Below, in pieces: positions 32,959 to 41,977 of a DNA stretch of 64,000 nt (within the stretch, counting starts at the first letter, position 1; every line of letters starts with the position of its first letter). The DNA comes from Geobacter sp. Lineage in GTDB: Bacteria > Desulfobacterota > Desulfuromonadia > Geobacterales > Pseudopelobacteraceae. The notes beneath the pieces were generated by a model. That model was not told the DNA's origin, did not search any database, and saw only the letters and a list, made by a program, of their open reading frames with translations. The stretch is from positions 372,001-436,000 of the forward strand of contig PJFB01000002.1 in NCBI GenBank assembly GCA_003574895.1, given 5' to 3'. The translations under genes were made by a program, and so were the position numbers.

Positions 32959-34794
32959 ATGAACATCCTGGACAGACTGAAATCAGAGGTTCTTACCGGC
33001 GACGGGGCAATCGGCACCATGCTCTATGCCAAAGGTGTGAGCCTTGACAGCAATTTCGAGCACCTGAATCTGGTCCGGCCCTCCCTTGTGCGGGAACTGG
33101 CCCTGGAATACATCGCTGCCGGTGCCCAGGTAATCGAGACCAACACCTTTGGCGCCAACTTCACCAAACTGGCGGCCATCGGACTGGGGCACAAAGTGAG
33201 CGAGATCAACCGCGCCGGCGCCCTCATCGCCCGCGAGGCAGTGCTGGGCCACCCCGGTATCCTGGTAGCCGGCTCGGTGGGGCCGCTGGGAAAGCCCAAG
33301 GGTGCCGATCAGGAGTTGACCGGCGACGAGATGGTCGAGGTCTTTCGCTCCCAATGCCATGCCCTGGCAGACGGCGGTGCGGACCTGCTGATGCTGGAGA
33401 CCTTTTCCTCGCTGGAACAGCTTGCTGCCGCTGTCAGGGCGGCCCGTGAAACCGGCCTGCCGGTCAGTGCGTCACTGGCCTTCATGGAGGGTGGACGCAG
33501 CGGTGACGGCAGCACGGTGGAGGAATTTTGCGGTGCCATGGAAGAGGCCGGAGCCGACTTGATCGGTGCCAATTGCGGGGCCGGCCCGCTGGAACTGGTC
33601 AAGGTGGTGCGCCGGCTGGCCGGCCTTACGGACAAACCGATCACCGCCTATGCCAACAGCGGCTTCCCCGAATACCGTGACGGCCGTTACATCTACCGTG
33701 CCACACCAGACTACTTTGCCGCCATGGCCAGGGAAATGGCCGAGGCAGGGGCAAACCTGATCGGCGGCTGCTGCGGCACCACGCCGGCGCACATCGCCGC
33801 CATGGCAGCAGTGCTGTCAGGCAGACACCCGGTGGTGCGGACAAGGTCCACCGGCATAACCGTTGCGGGCGGCCTGGAAAAGAAACCGCTCAAAACCAGG
33901 TCGTTCCTGGATGGGTGGGGCCAACGCAAGATCATCACCGTGGAACTCGATCCCCCAAAGGGGTTGGAGTGCAACCGCATCATCGAGGGAAGCCGCCGAC
34001 TGAAGGAAGCGGGGGCCGACGCCATCAACCTGGCCGAGAATCCCCTGGCCCGTCCCAGGATGGGGAACATCGCCCTTGGCAGCATCATCCAGCATGAAGT
34101 CGGCATAGAAGTCATCGTTCACGTCACCGGCAGGGACCGCAATCTTATCGGCATGCAGTCAGACCTGATGGGGGCCAGCCTCCTCGGCATCCGCTCCATT
34201 CTGGCGGTTACCGGAGATCCTGCCAGCATGGGGGACCACGCAGGCGCCAAGTCGGTCTTTGACCTGCATTCCTTCACCCTGATCAAGCTGTTGGCCGACC
34301 TGAACCGGGGGGTCAACGCCAATGCCAACCCCATTGGCCATGGCACCGGCTTTACCATTGGCGCGGCCTTCAACCCCAACACCGGTAACATGGCTTTGCA
34401 GGCCGACCGGCTGCGCAGAAAGGTGGCCAATGGGGCGGTCTTTGCCCAGAGCCAGCCGATCTACGATCCTGCCCTGTTCCTCGAAGCGCTTGAGCTGACC
34501 CATGATTGCAATATCCCGCTTTTGCCCGGGATCATGCCCTTGGTCAGCGAACGCAATGCCGAGTACCTGCACAACGAAGTTCCCGGCATCACCGTGCCGG
34601 ACGCTGTCCGTGCCCGCATGAAAGGACTGGAGAAAGAGGCCGGCGTGCGTGAAGGGGTGGCCATTGCCAAGGAACTTATCGAGGCGACTTTTACCGCTGC
34701 CGGAGGCTACTACCTGATACCGCCATTCGGAAAATACGAGCTGGCCCTGGAGCTGATTGACCATATCCATTTGCTGGAAAGGGAGCATCAATGA
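32959..34794 (+). CDS. Bifunctional homocysteine S-methyltransferase / methylenetetrahydrofolate reductase
   Basis: A 611-residue fusion. The N-terminal half (about 1-290) is a zinc-dependent homocysteine S-methyltransferase with DGAIGTMLYAKG, the first zinc cysteine in LIGANCGAGPLEL, and the cysteine pair in LIGGCCGTTPAHIAAM. The C-terminal half (about 320-611) is a MetF-like FAD-dependent 5,10-methylenetetrahydrofolate reductase, with ITVELDPPKG, SILAVTGDPASMGDH and ANPIGHGTGFTIGAAFNPN. Such fusions link one-carbon units to methionine. It lacks the B12-binding modules of full MetH. The start at 32959 has only a weak ribosome site (GGACAGG). It overlaps the following lipoprotein gene by four bases. 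Confidence 0.92.
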   Translation: MNILDRLKSEVLTGDGAIGTMLYAKGVSLDSNFEHLNLVRPSLVRELALEYIAAGAQVIETNTFGANFTKLAAIGLGHKVSEINRAGALIAREAVLGHPGILVAGSVGPLGKPKGADQELTGDEMVEVFRSQCHALADGGADLLMLETFSSLEQLAAAVRAARETGLPVSASLAFMEGGRSGDGSTVEEFCGAMEEAGADLIGANCGAGPLELVKVVRRLAGLTDKPITAYANSGFPEYRDGRYIYRATPDYFAAMAREMAEAGANLIGGCCGTTPAHIAAMAAVLSGRHPVVRTRSTGITVAGGLEKKPLKTRSFLDGWGQRKIITVELDPPKGLECNRIIEGSRRLKEAGADAINLAENPLARPRMGNIALGSIIQHEVGIEVIVHVTGRDRNLIGMQSDLMGASLLGIRSILAVTGDPASMGDHAGAKSVFDLHSFTLIKLLADLNRGVNANANPIGHGTGFTIGAAFNPNTGNMALQADRLRRKVANGAVFAQSQPIYDPALFLEALELTHDCNIPLLPGIMPLVSERNAEYLHNEVPGITVPDAVRARMKGLEKEAGVREGVAIAKELIEATFTAAGGYYLIPPFGKYELALELIDHIHLLEREHQ

Positions 34795-35210
34795 TGAGAT
34801 TCGCGAAGTTGGGCCTACTCCTGCTCTGCTGCCTGCTGCTGGGCGCCTGCGCCACAAACGCGGCAATCCGTGAGGAATTCGAAAAGAGCGTGAAGGGCTA
34901 TAACCAGATGCTGCGCTGGCAGGAGGTGGAGGCTGCCGGCATGACCTATATGGAACCGGAACTGCGGGAGGCCTTCATGAAATCCGCCGAGGATATCCGG
35001 AAGAAAAGCGTCACCATCACCGACTACCGCATCCTTACATCCGAATGTCTGCCAGATAAAGGCAGTGCCTCGGCAACCGCCGAATTCGACTACTATATCC
35101 TGCCTTCCAACCGGATCAAAACCCTTACCTACCAGCAGCAATGGAGTTATGAAAAAAACAACGGCAAGAAGGGCTGGCTGCTGAAAAGCGGGCTGCCACC
35201 GTTCGAGTAA
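34791..35210 (+). CDS. Small lipoprotein, unknown function
   Basis: A 139-residue lipoprotein. The signal peptide ends LLLGACATN, with the lipobox cysteine at about residue 20. The mature part is alpha/beta: [35 protein letters not shown], then [35 protein letters not shown] and a final [21 protein letters not shown]. This resembles a small NTF2-like fold. The start overlaps the stop of the methyltransferase gene, and xerC begins five bases after, so the three genes appear to form an operon. No family name is recognised with certainty. Confidence 0.75.
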   Translation: MMRFAKLGLLLLCCLLLGACATNAAIREEFEKSVKGYNQMLRWQEVEAAGMTYMEPELREAFMKSAEDIRKKSVTITDYRILTSECLPDKGSASATAEFDYYILPSNRIKTLTYQQQWSYEKNNGKKGWLLKSGLPPFE

Positions 35211-35215
35211 TTGCG

Positions 35216-36124
35216 ATGGAGCGCCTTGCCGAGCAGATCCGCGCCTTTTGCAACTACCTGGAAACGGAGCGGAACCTTTCGTCCCATACCCTGGCAGCCT
35301 ATCGCAACGACCTGGAGCAGTTGTCGCGCTTTGTAACCCGCGAAATGGGTGAGGAAGCCACGGCCGCGGAGGTGGACCATCTGCTGCTGCGGCGGTTCCT
35401 GGCCATGTTGGGCAAAAATGCCCAAAAAAGCACCATCGGCAGAAAACTTGCCGCCATTCGCACCTTTTTCAAATATCTGCTGCGCCATGGCATCCTGACA
35501 AAGAATCCGGCCGAATTGATTGCCACGCCAAAGAAGGAAAACCGGCTGCCGTTCCACCTGAATATCGACCAGGTAACAACCCTCGTGGAAGCACCGTCCG
35601 ACTCTGAAAAACACGCTCTGCGTGACCGCGCCATCCTGGAATTGCTCTATTCCAGCGGGTTGAGGGTATCCGAACTTACCGGTCTGAACATCGGCGACCT
35701 TGATCTGGCCGGCGGAATGGTGCGGGTCATGGGCAAGGGCGGCAAGGAACGCATCGTACCGGTGGGAAGCCGCTCCATCGAAGCGACCCATGATTATCTG
35801 GTTGAACGCGGTGAACTGGCCGGCAGCGGACCACTGTTCCTCAACACACGCGGTGGGCGAATCAACCGGCGCAGCGTCACACGCATCGTTGATGCCTATG
35901 TGCTGCGGATAGCGGCTTTCAAGCGCATCTCGCCCCATATCCTGCGCCACACCTTTGCCACCCATATGCTGGAGGGGGGCGCCGATCTGCGTGCCATCCA
36001 GGAACTTCTGGGACACGCCTCCCTTTCCACCACGCAGAAATATACCCATGTCGGCATAGACCGTTTGATGGAAGTCTATGACAAGGCGCACCCCAAGGCG
36101 CACAAAAAAACGGGGAGCGAGTAA
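35216..36124 (+). CDS. xerC: Tyrosine recombinase XerC
   Basis: With XerD it resolves chromosome dimers at dif near the terminus. The 302-residue protein has the N-terminal SAM-like DNA-binding domain (about 1-90, [21 protein letters not shown]). Its catalytic domain has Arg in [12 protein letters not shown], Lys in [15 protein letters not shown], His-x-x-Arg in [14 protein letters not shown], and the nucleophilic Tyr in [10 protein letters not shown]. Normal length and context indicate a housekeeping Xer protein and not a phage integrase. It is the third gene of its operon. Confidence 0.92.
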   Translation: MERLAEQIRAFCNYLETERNLSSHTLAAYRNDLEQLSRFVTREMGEEATAAEVDHLLLRRFLAMLGKNAQKSTIGRKLAAIRTFFKYLLRHGILTKNPAELIATPKKENRLPFHLNIDQVTTLVEAPSDSEKHALRDRAILELLYSSGLRVSELTGLNIGDLDLAGGMVRVMGKGGKERIVPVGSRSIEATHDYLVERGELAGSGPLFLNTRGGRINRRSVTRIVDAYVLRIAAFKRISPHILRHTFATHMLEGGADLRAIQELLGHASLSTTQKYTHVGIDRLMEVYDKAHPKAHKKTGSE

Positions 36125-36176
36125 CCTCACCCTCCGTTTAACAGTATCGGGACCTATTTCAAAACTGCGCCGAGTA

Positions 36177-36878
36177 CTACCCCAGCTTGACTTCCACCTT
36201 GTCCCCTTCACTCAATTTAAGTTTTTTCTCGATTTTGGGCCCGATTATGATCGTACCGTCAAACATGGGGTCCAGATCGTTCATGACCATCACAGGGAAT
36301 ATTCCGCTTGATCCGTCGCTAACATTGCATAAATTCAGCTTCTTGAACGCGGACTTGTAATACTCGCCTATGTATTTGGCCGTTGACTGGCTGACTGCGA
36401 TCATGCCCAGCGAGTCGAAACTGCTGCTGGCCTCCCTGTTGATCAGATGGCTTATGGTCAGCTTGAGGTTGCCACTTGTGCCAACAGCCTCAGATTGGGT
36501 CGCCGCCGTTGGTGCGGGTGCTGCTTCGGCTTGTACGGATGCTTTGTGGAGTTTGGGCTCCAGCTTTTTGATCGCCAGATTGAGTGTAATGGTCAAAACC
36601 TGCATGTTGACCGCCTTGGAACAAAGCAGGCAAAGCATGGCACCGGGAAAAGGTCTGACGATGATGCGTCCCTCGGCATAACGGAGATCAAGCTGATCCT
36701 GCGCCTGGGAAATTTGTAGGCCGTGGGCGCACTCCAGCGCCAGCTTTGCAGCCGTTTTCAAGGACGCTGCATCGATCAGCAACGGAAAGGCCTGGCTGAG
36801 CACATCCCCTGAATCGCTGAAGACAGCGCTGCCGATAATGCCCTCAACCCTGTTTATGTGCTGCAGGATTTCCTGCAT
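36177..36878 (-). CDS. Roadblock/LC7-domain protein
   Basis: A 233-residue cytoplasmic protein. It starts with a Roadblock/LC7-like region (MQEILQHINRVEGIIGSAVFSDSGDVLSQAFP) in its first ~110 residues, then an alanine-, proline- and threonine-rich linker (about 112-135). A C-terminal helical domain ends IEKKLKLSEGDKVEVKLG. Such proteins commonly partner with Ras-like GTPases of the MglA type, controlling polarity or motility; no such GTPase gene is nearby. GGAGG eight bases from the ATG supports the start. It is 12 bases behind the DUF4388 gene, forming a two-gene operon. Confidence 0.7.
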   Translation of the reverse strand: MQEILQHINRVEGIIGSAVFSDSGDVLSQAFPLLIDAASLKTAAKLALECAHGLQISQAQDQLDLRYAEGRIIVRPFPGAMLCLLCSKAVNMQVLTITLNLAIKKLEPKLHKASVQAEAAPAPTAATQSEAVGTSGNLKLTISHLINREASSSFDSLGMIAVSQSTAKYIGEYYKSAFKKLNLCNVSDGSSGIFPVMVMNDLDPMFDGTIIIGPKIEKKLKLSEGDKVEVKLG

Positions 36879-36890
36879 GTTACCAGCCTC

Positions 36891-37595
36891 CTATTTTCCG
36901 GGGATCAGCAGCGACTTGATATCCGCCTCGACATTGTCCAGGTGATATTCTGGCTTGACGGCAATAGTCAGGTAATGAAGCTTGGAGTCGTACATCAGGA
37001 GATTGAAATTGCGGGTCTGTACGGCAGCGGACTTGAGCTCACCCAGCCCCATCAGGTCACCGAACTGGGTGCCGGCTTGGGCAAGGGAAAATCCTTTGGC
37101 CGCCAATACCGAGGCCTCGGTGCTAGTGTCCTGCATGGGATTACCCTGCTTATCCAACAATACGGCATACGTTACGGCGGCGATTTCCTGGAGTCTGGCG
37201 GCGACTTTACTCATGGTCCGCCGAGGCAAAACCGGCTGAGACTTCTCGTCATTCGTCCCCGCCGAACCGGCCCGTTCCTCATCCAGGCGGCGTAACGCCT
37301 CAAGCAGCAGATAATCGGTGCGGTAGTGGATCGTGCAGACGTTGGTGGTCATCTCGGGATGGATATTGAAGGTTCCTCCAGGCCATTTGATAATTTGATA
37401 AATAGCCTGTTCACCAACCTGATCACCTAGCTCGGCATGGATGATCTCGCCATCGACAAAGTAGATGGCGCCTTTGTGATCGCCGTACTCGACAGTGATG
37501 CAACCGCTGTACTTATTGTGTCCCTTGAGCTGAATGACATCCGTCAGAGAAAGTCCAACTACTTCTCCATGGAATCCGTTCATGTTATCTGCCAT
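36891..37595 (-). CDS. DUF4388 (PatA-like) plus Roadblock-type protein
   Basis: A 234-residue protein. The N-terminal DUF4388 domain (about 5-100) has HGEVVGLSLTDVIQLKGHNKYSGCITVEYGDHKGAIYFVDGEIIHAELG. This domain is widespread in Geobacter and myxobacteria in signalling proteins. The C-terminal half (about 125-230) looks like a Roadblock/LC7 fold (VAARLQEIAAVTYAVLLDKQGNPMQ, FNLLMYDSKLHYLTIAVKP). The ribosome site is weak (GGGGA). It precedes the Roadblock gene above and they probably work together. Confidence 0.72.
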   Translation of the reverse strand: MADNMNGFHGEVVGLSLTDVIQLKGHNKYSGCITVEYGDHKGAIYFVDGEIIHAELGDQVGEQAIYQIIKWPGGTFNIHPEMTTNVCTIHYRTDYLLLEALRRLDEERAGSAGTNDEKSQPVLPRRTMSKVAARLQEIAAVTYAVLLDKQGNPMQDTSTEASVLAAKGFSLAQAGTQFGDLMGLGELKSAAVQTRNFNLLMYDSKLHYLTIAVKPEYHLDNVEADIKSLLIPGK

Positions 37596-37714
37596 ATGCA
37601 GTCCCCAAGGTGATGTGAGTTACGCGTGGCTGGGTCGGTCAAAGTGTTTTTATTTAAAGCATAACTATGTGACAAGTTCAAGCAGGAAATATGAAAAATG
37701 GAGTGGGGACAGTG

Positions 37715-37748
37715 GAATAAAAAGCCCCGCCGGGTTTCCGGCGGGGCT
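37715..37748 (-). terminator. Rho-independent terminator of the CoA-transferase gene
   Basis: On the minus strand AGCCCCGCCGG pairs with CCGGCGGGGCT around a four-base loop (37748-37723), followed by TTTTTATT. Very stable and T-rich; it clearly ends the gene upstream on the minus strand. Confidence 0.92.
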
Positions 37749-37769
37749 CGTTTACACAAATGGGTTCTG

Positions 37770-39356
37770 CTATTCGCAGAGGTCTACTTTGATATCCCAG
37801 TTCTTGATCTTCATGGTGCCGTTCTGTGCCAGGTTGAGCTGCATTTTGAAGGCGCGATCGAACAGCTGCGGCTCATGACCGATACCTTTGGCCAGGGTTT
37901 CCTTCTTGGCCATTTCAAAGTAGTCGGTGAGGATCGGCTGATACTCAGGATGTGCGCACTTCTCGATGATCTTCTTGGCGCGATCACGCGGGCAAAGGCC
38001 GCGGAGGTCGGCAAGACCACGCTCGGTAACCAGAACGTCGAGGTCATGCTCGGTGTGGTCGATATGCGGCGCCTTCGGCACGACGCAGGTGATCCCGTTC
38101 GGGTCGGTTTTTGAAGGACGGGTGGACGGGGAGTGCATGATCTTGATGTAGCCGTTGCGCAGGAAGTCGCCGGAACCGCCGAGGCCGTTGATCATCCTTG
38201 TGCCGCCGACCAGGGTCGAGTTGGCGTGGGCATAAATGTCGAACTCGACCGGGGTGTTCATGGCGATACAACCGAGACGACGGATCGGCTCAGGGGCGTT
38301 GGAGATGGAGAGCGGGCGCAGTGTGATCTTGCTGAAATATTTTTCCCAGTTGTCAAAGAAGCGCGGGAAGCCGGGGTCCTCGGAGAGCGACAGCGAGCAG
38401 GAGGAAGCGCAGAGCAGGTTGCCGCCATCGAAGAAGTCGAGCATGGTGTCCTGGAGAACCTCGGTGTAGACCGACAGGTTGCGGAACGGGCCCTTGGCCA
38501 GACCGCCGATAACAGCATTGGCGATGGAACCGACACCCGACTGCAGCGGCAGCAGGTTTTCGGGGAGACGGCCCATTTTGATCTCGTGAGAGAAGAACTC
38601 CATGATGTGGCCGGCAATGGCGTCGGAGGTGTCGTCCATCTCGGAGAAGGCACGCCCTTTGTCACGGAGCTTGGACTCTACCACGGCGATGATTTTGTCC
38701 GGGTCGCAAGGCACATAGGGGGTGCCGATGCGGCTGTCGGCCGAGGTAATCAGGAACGGTGCCCTGTGAGGCGGCTTCTGCTGCATGTGGATGTCGTGCA
38801 TCCCTTCGAAAGAAGGTTGGCCGGTGTTTACCTCGATGATGATCTTGTCGCACAGGGCAATCGCTTCGGCAACGATACCGCAAGAGGTTGTCAGTGCCAG
38901 ACCGCAGTCCTCGGTAATGGCCGAAACTTCGATGATGCCGATGTCATAGCGGCCGTTCTCGGTGTAGAAGCCATAGCTGATGTCCTGGGCAAAGTGGCCG
39001 AGGTGCTTGTCGCCCATCCGGATGCGGCCGGCGTTGATCCCGGCAGCAATGTTTTTGCCGGTCTGGTAGGGCCAGCGGCGGTCGATCATGTCCAGCGTTG
39101 CCCAGCGGTCTTCGGTTTCAGCACCGACGGAGGCGCCGATGAACAGATTGAACTTCATCTTGCCCTGCAGGTTGTTGGCCTCGACATGATTGGCGAGGGC
39201 AATGGGCACAACCTTGGGGTAGCCGGCCGGCGTGAAGCCCGACCATAACAGGTTTTGCCCGGCTGTGAAAAACTTAATGGTGTCTTCAGGCTTCATGACC
39301 TTGCTCAACAGGGACTTGCGACGAACGCGGCTTTCCAGTGTACCGAAATCAGACAT
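37770..39356 (-). CDS. Acetyl-CoA hydrolase/transferase, probably succinyl-CoA:acetate CoA-transferase
   Basis: In Geobacter relatives enzymes of this family swap CoA between succinyl-CoA and acetate, activating acetate and completing the TCA cycle. The 528-residue protein has the full family layout: FFTAGQNLLWSGFTPAGYPK, GASVGAETEDRWA, PLQSGVGSIANAVIGGLAKGPF, the likely catalytic glutamate in VYTEVLQDTMLDF, and the C-terminal GGSGDFLRNGYIKIMH and VTERGLADLRG. CAGGAGG precedes the ATG. It has its own promoter 150 bases upstream and a strong terminator, so it is monocistronic. The exact acyl specificity is inferred from lineage. Confidence 0.92.
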   Translation of the reverse strand: MSDFGTLESRVRRKSLLSKVMKPEDTIKFFTAGQNLLWSGFTPAGYPKVVPIALANHVEANNLQGKMKFNLFIGASVGAETEDRWATLDMIDRRWPYQTGKNIAAGINAGRIRMGDKHLGHFAQDISYGFYTENGRYDIGIIEVSAITEDCGLALTTSCGIVAEAIALCDKIIIEVNTGQPSFEGMHDIHMQQKPPHRAPFLITSADSRIGTPYVPCDPDKIIAVVESKLRDKGRAFSEMDDTSDAIAGHIMEFFSHEIKMGRLPENLLPLQSGVGSIANAVIGGLAKGPFRNLSVYTEVLQDTMLDFFDGGNLLCASSCSLSLSEDPGFPRFFDNWEKYFSKITLRPLSISNAPEPIRRLGCIAMNTPVEFDIYAHANSTLVGGTRMINGLGGSGDFLRNGYIKIMHSPSTRPSKTDPNGITCVVPKAPHIDHTEHDLDVLVTERGLADLRGLCPRDRAKKIIEKCAHPEYQPILTDYFEMAKKETLAKGIGHEPQLFDRAFKMQLNLAQNGTMKIKNWDIKVDLCE

Positions 39357-39504
39357 CTTCTACCTCCTGTTTTGTTTTGGTGTTTACAGGCATATTACAT
39401 CCTGAAATAACCGTTAGTAAAAAAACTTGGGCATCGTCCTAAATTCTCAGCAATTGCAATCAATTACGGCTATTACAGGTAATATCTCCTGCGAGCAGAA
39501 CCGG

Positions 39505-39533
39505 ATTTTACGCAAGAGACGATACTTAGTCAA
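39505..39533 (-). promoter_or_regulatory. Sigma-70-type promoter of the CoA-transferase gene
   Basis: On the minus strand TTGACT (39533-39528), a 17-base spacer and TAAAAT (39510-39505) make a strong promoter. Transcription should begin near 39498, leaving a ~140-base AT-rich leader. Nothing else was recognised in the 347-base gap between this gene and the Dabb gene (39357-39703). Confidence 0.65.
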
Positions 39534-39703
39534 GCTAAAAGTAAATCAATCTAACCTTGCAATAATTTGATTGAAAGGTATTGAAAATGATTGGCTTCAA
39601 CAGGGAAGATACCGTGCATGACAAGATGCGTATTTCGCCACAGTGAAACCCTGGTTTAAAATCGTGACAACATAATCCTGGCAAAGCATGCGCAGATCAG
39701 ATG

Positions 39704-39994
39704 TCAGCATTCATAATCAACTGCTGCAATGGAAGAGCACAGTGACTTCATCAGCGGTACGACCTCGCCGGCATGGTAAGGATGGACCTGGTAAGCCTGC
39801 AGGTCATCGAGGGAGTCGAAGCGTGTCACCAGGGCAACATCAAAGGAACGTTCGCTGCGGATCACGTCGATTCCGGCCTCCAGGTGTCGCAGTTGAGGTA
39901 TCTTGCCTTCCATGCTGAGCAGTTTGTTGTGTACGGTTGCGACAGCTTCATTGGTTGGGTTTGACAACTTGAAAAAAACAATGTGGGTGACCAT
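39704..39994 (-). CDS. Dabb (stress-responsive A/B barrel) domain protein
   Basis: A 96-residue dimeric ferredoxin-like barrel protein of unknown function. It starts MVTHIVFFKLSNPTNEAV and contains HLEAGIDVIRSERSFDVALVTRFDSLDDLQAYQVHPYH, the Dabb signature including the YQxHPxH end of the strand. The frame is open upstream to 40135, but AAGGAG ten bases before the ATG at 39994 and the family start decide it. It stands alone between divergent and convergent neighbours. Confidence 0.85.
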   Translation of the reverse strand: MVTHIVFFKLSNPTNEAVATVHNKLLSMEGKIPQLRHLEAGIDVIRSERSFDVALVTRFDSLDDLQAYQVHPYHAGEVVPLMKSLCSSIAAVDYEC

Positions 39995-40097
39995 GGTAAT
40001 TTTACTCCTTATCCGTGGGATTGAGACCTGAGTCAGAAGCCCTGTATACATTGACGATCCTGGGGTGTCAACTGCCAATGGGCTGCAGCCGGGGCGC

Positions 40098-40127
40098 TTG
40101 CACAATGCCCGGGCGGTGATATATATT
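40098..40127 (+). promoter_or_regulatory. Likely promoter of the cytidylate-kinase-like gene
   Basis: TTGCAC (40098-40103), 18 bases and TATATT (40122-40127). The start would be near 40134, about 65 bases before the ATG. Confidence 0.4.
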
Positions 40128-40198
40128 AGCAACATAGAATATCGTCTCGTATCTGCAAAACCCCGGATATGGGCAATGAACTCAAAAGGAGGAAGGAC

Positions 40199-40894
40199 AT
40201 GCCTGAAAAAGTGCTTATTCCATCCATCGACATGAGGCTCAGCTCGTTGCTGGAACTCAACCGCAGAAGAGAACTTGAGAAAGAAAACAAAAAAAAGGCC
40301 GGGCCAACCATTACCATTTCACGGGAATTTGGCTGTGAAGCCTATCCAATGGCTGAACAGCTGAGAGAATTGTTGGAGAAAAAAAGCGGTGAAACCTGGG
40401 TGCTGATGGACAAGGCACTCCTGGAGCATGTTGCCCGTACCCACAACCTTCTGGAAGAGAATCTCCAAAATCTTGGCGAAAAATCCCGTTTTCTTGACGA
40501 GATGCTGGCCACATTCTCGCCGCGCTGGAAAAGCGAGAAGGATTACTACCGCCTGCTCTGCCGACAGATCGTCTCCCTGGCGCTAATCGGAAATGTGATC
40601 ATTGTGGGCCGCGGAAGTGCCTTTGTTACCCAATCACTGGCCAATTGCCACCATTTCCGCATGTTTGCTTCTGAGCAATTCAAAGTCCGTTCCATTGCCC
40701 GTCGCCTCAACATACCAAAAGAGGAGGCTGAACAACTGATAGTCAAGAAACAGCGCCAACGGGACAAATTCATCCGGGACTTCCTTGACCGGGACGCCCA
40801 CGACCTGAGCGTGTACAACCTGATTTTCAACAATGACAAGAATACAGCCGACAAGATCGCCCAAACAATTATGGAGTACGTCTTGCCGACTTGA
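40199..40894 (+). CDS. Cytidylate kinase-like family protein
   Basis: A 231-residue P-loop-fold protein of the cytidylate-kinase-like family, found in many anaerobes; the substrate is not known. It shows TITISREFGCEAYPMAEQL in place of the usual CMP kinase P-loop. It also has WVLMDKALLEHVA, VIIVGRGSAFVTQSL, and the lid-like QRDKFIRDFLDRDAHDLSVYNLIFN. This last is the arrangement seen in the family. ORF starts upstream exist (40169), but AAAAGGAGG (40184-40192) precedes the ATG at 40199. It is followed by mtgA after about 130 bases. Confidence 0.82.
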   Translation: MPEKVLIPSIDMRLSSLLELNRRRELEKENKKKAGPTITISREFGCEAYPMAEQLRELLEKKSGETWVLMDKALLEHVARTHNLLEENLQNLGEKSRFLDEMLATFSPRWKSEKDYYRLLCRQIVSLALIGNVIIVGRGSAFVTQSLANCHHFRMFASEQFKVRSIARRLNIPKEEAEQLIVKKQRQRDKFIRDFLDRDAHDLSVYNLIFNNDKNTADKIAQTIMEYVLPT

Positions 40895-41026
40895 TGTCAT
40901 CGCATGCCGGTTCAAACTTGGGGCTGCCTGTGGCGGCCCTTTTTTTGTTGGCCGGAAAGATTGCGAAAAAATGTTTCTGCGGAATATCCATTCATGCTAC
41001 AAATGGCTAATTATGGAAATGTTCCG

Positions 41027-41977
41027 ATGAAACGAATTATTCTCTACATAGCCCTGGCAGTTGCCTGTTATCTGATTTACATCGCCCTATCCCTAGCCAT
41101 GATGCCTCCGGTATCCGACCTGGCGAACCGTAAATTCACCATGACAATCCAGGTCAAAGATTGGCACGGCGACTACCACCCCTATGTCATCGGCCCGAAA
41201 AACCGTTATTGGGTACCATCCAACCGCATCCCGCCGGAGATGAAGTGGGCCGTGATCCTGGCCGAAGACAGCAATTTCTATAAACATGAAGGCTTCGACG
41301 TCAAAGCGATCAAAAATGCCATCAAGTACGACCTGGAAAAGAAGAGCTTTGCCAGGGGCGCATCCACCATTACCCAGCAAACCGCCAAAAACCTGTATCT
41401 TTCTCGGGAAAAAACCCTCACCCGCAAGGTCAAGGAAATCTATCTGGCCTGGCGCATGGAACAGGAGCTGACCAAGGGACGCATTGTCGAGTTGTACCTT
41501 AATGCCGTTGAATTGGGGCCCATGGTCTACGGTATCGGGCATGGCTCGCGCTATTATTTCGGCAAATCAGCCTCTGCCCTGAATCCAAGGGAGTGCGCCT
41601 TCCTGGCTGCCATGCTTCCCGGACCGAGACTGGCCTACAATCCTTACAAGAATTTGGGACGGGTGCTGAAACGTTCGGACATGATTTTGAGACTCATGCG
41701 GCAGAAGGGTGTCCTGTCTGAAGATGAATACCGGGTCGCACTGGCTGAGCAGCCCAATATCGCCGGCATGCAGCGCAAGGTGGATAAGAGTATCAGCGCG
41801 CCGCCGGTGTTTGCCTCGCCGTCCTCAGCTTCGAGAGAGATACCTGCAAATCCCGATGACGTTCAACAGGATAATACAAACAACGAAGGAAACAAGGAAC
41901 CAGCAGCGGAACAACCGCAGGATAGCGGCGCTGCTCCGCCAACTCCACCAGCCGAGCCGGCTCCGGATAACAAATGA
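41027..41977 (+). CDS. mtgA: Monofunctional biosynthetic peptidoglycan transglycosylase
   Basis: Polymerises lipid II into glycan strands on the outer face of the inner membrane. The 316-residue protein has one N-terminal membrane anchor ([24 protein letters not shown]). The GT51 domain has the catalytic glutamate motif [33 protein letters not shown] with the second active-site region, and [26 protein letters not shown]. The family usually ends near residue 235-250. This one carries an extra ~60-residue tail rich in proline, alanine, glutamine and asparagine. The ribosome site is weak; starts slightly upstream are possible. It overlaps rlmN by four bases (ATGA). Confidence 0.9.
   Translation: MKRIILYIALAVACYLIYIALSLAMMPPVSDLANRKFTMTIQVKDWHGDYHPYVIGPKNRYWVPSNRIPPEMKWAVILAEDSNFYKHEGFDVKAIKNAIKYDLEKKSFARGASTITQQTAKNLYLSREKTLTRKVKEIYLAWRMEQELTKGRIVELYLNAVELGPMVYGIGHGSRYYFGKSASALNPRECAFLAAMLPGPRLAYNPYKNLGRVLKRSDMILRLMRQKGVLSEDEYRVALAEQPNIAGMQRKVDKSISAPPVFASPSSASREIPANPDDVQQDNTNNEGNKEPAAEQPQDSGAAPPTPPAEPAPDNK

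Noticed and set aside
35216-36124. XerC-like gene as a phage or island integrase
   Set aside because: Length, motifs and operon context fit the housekeeping Xer recombinase; no attachment site or tRNA is adjacent.
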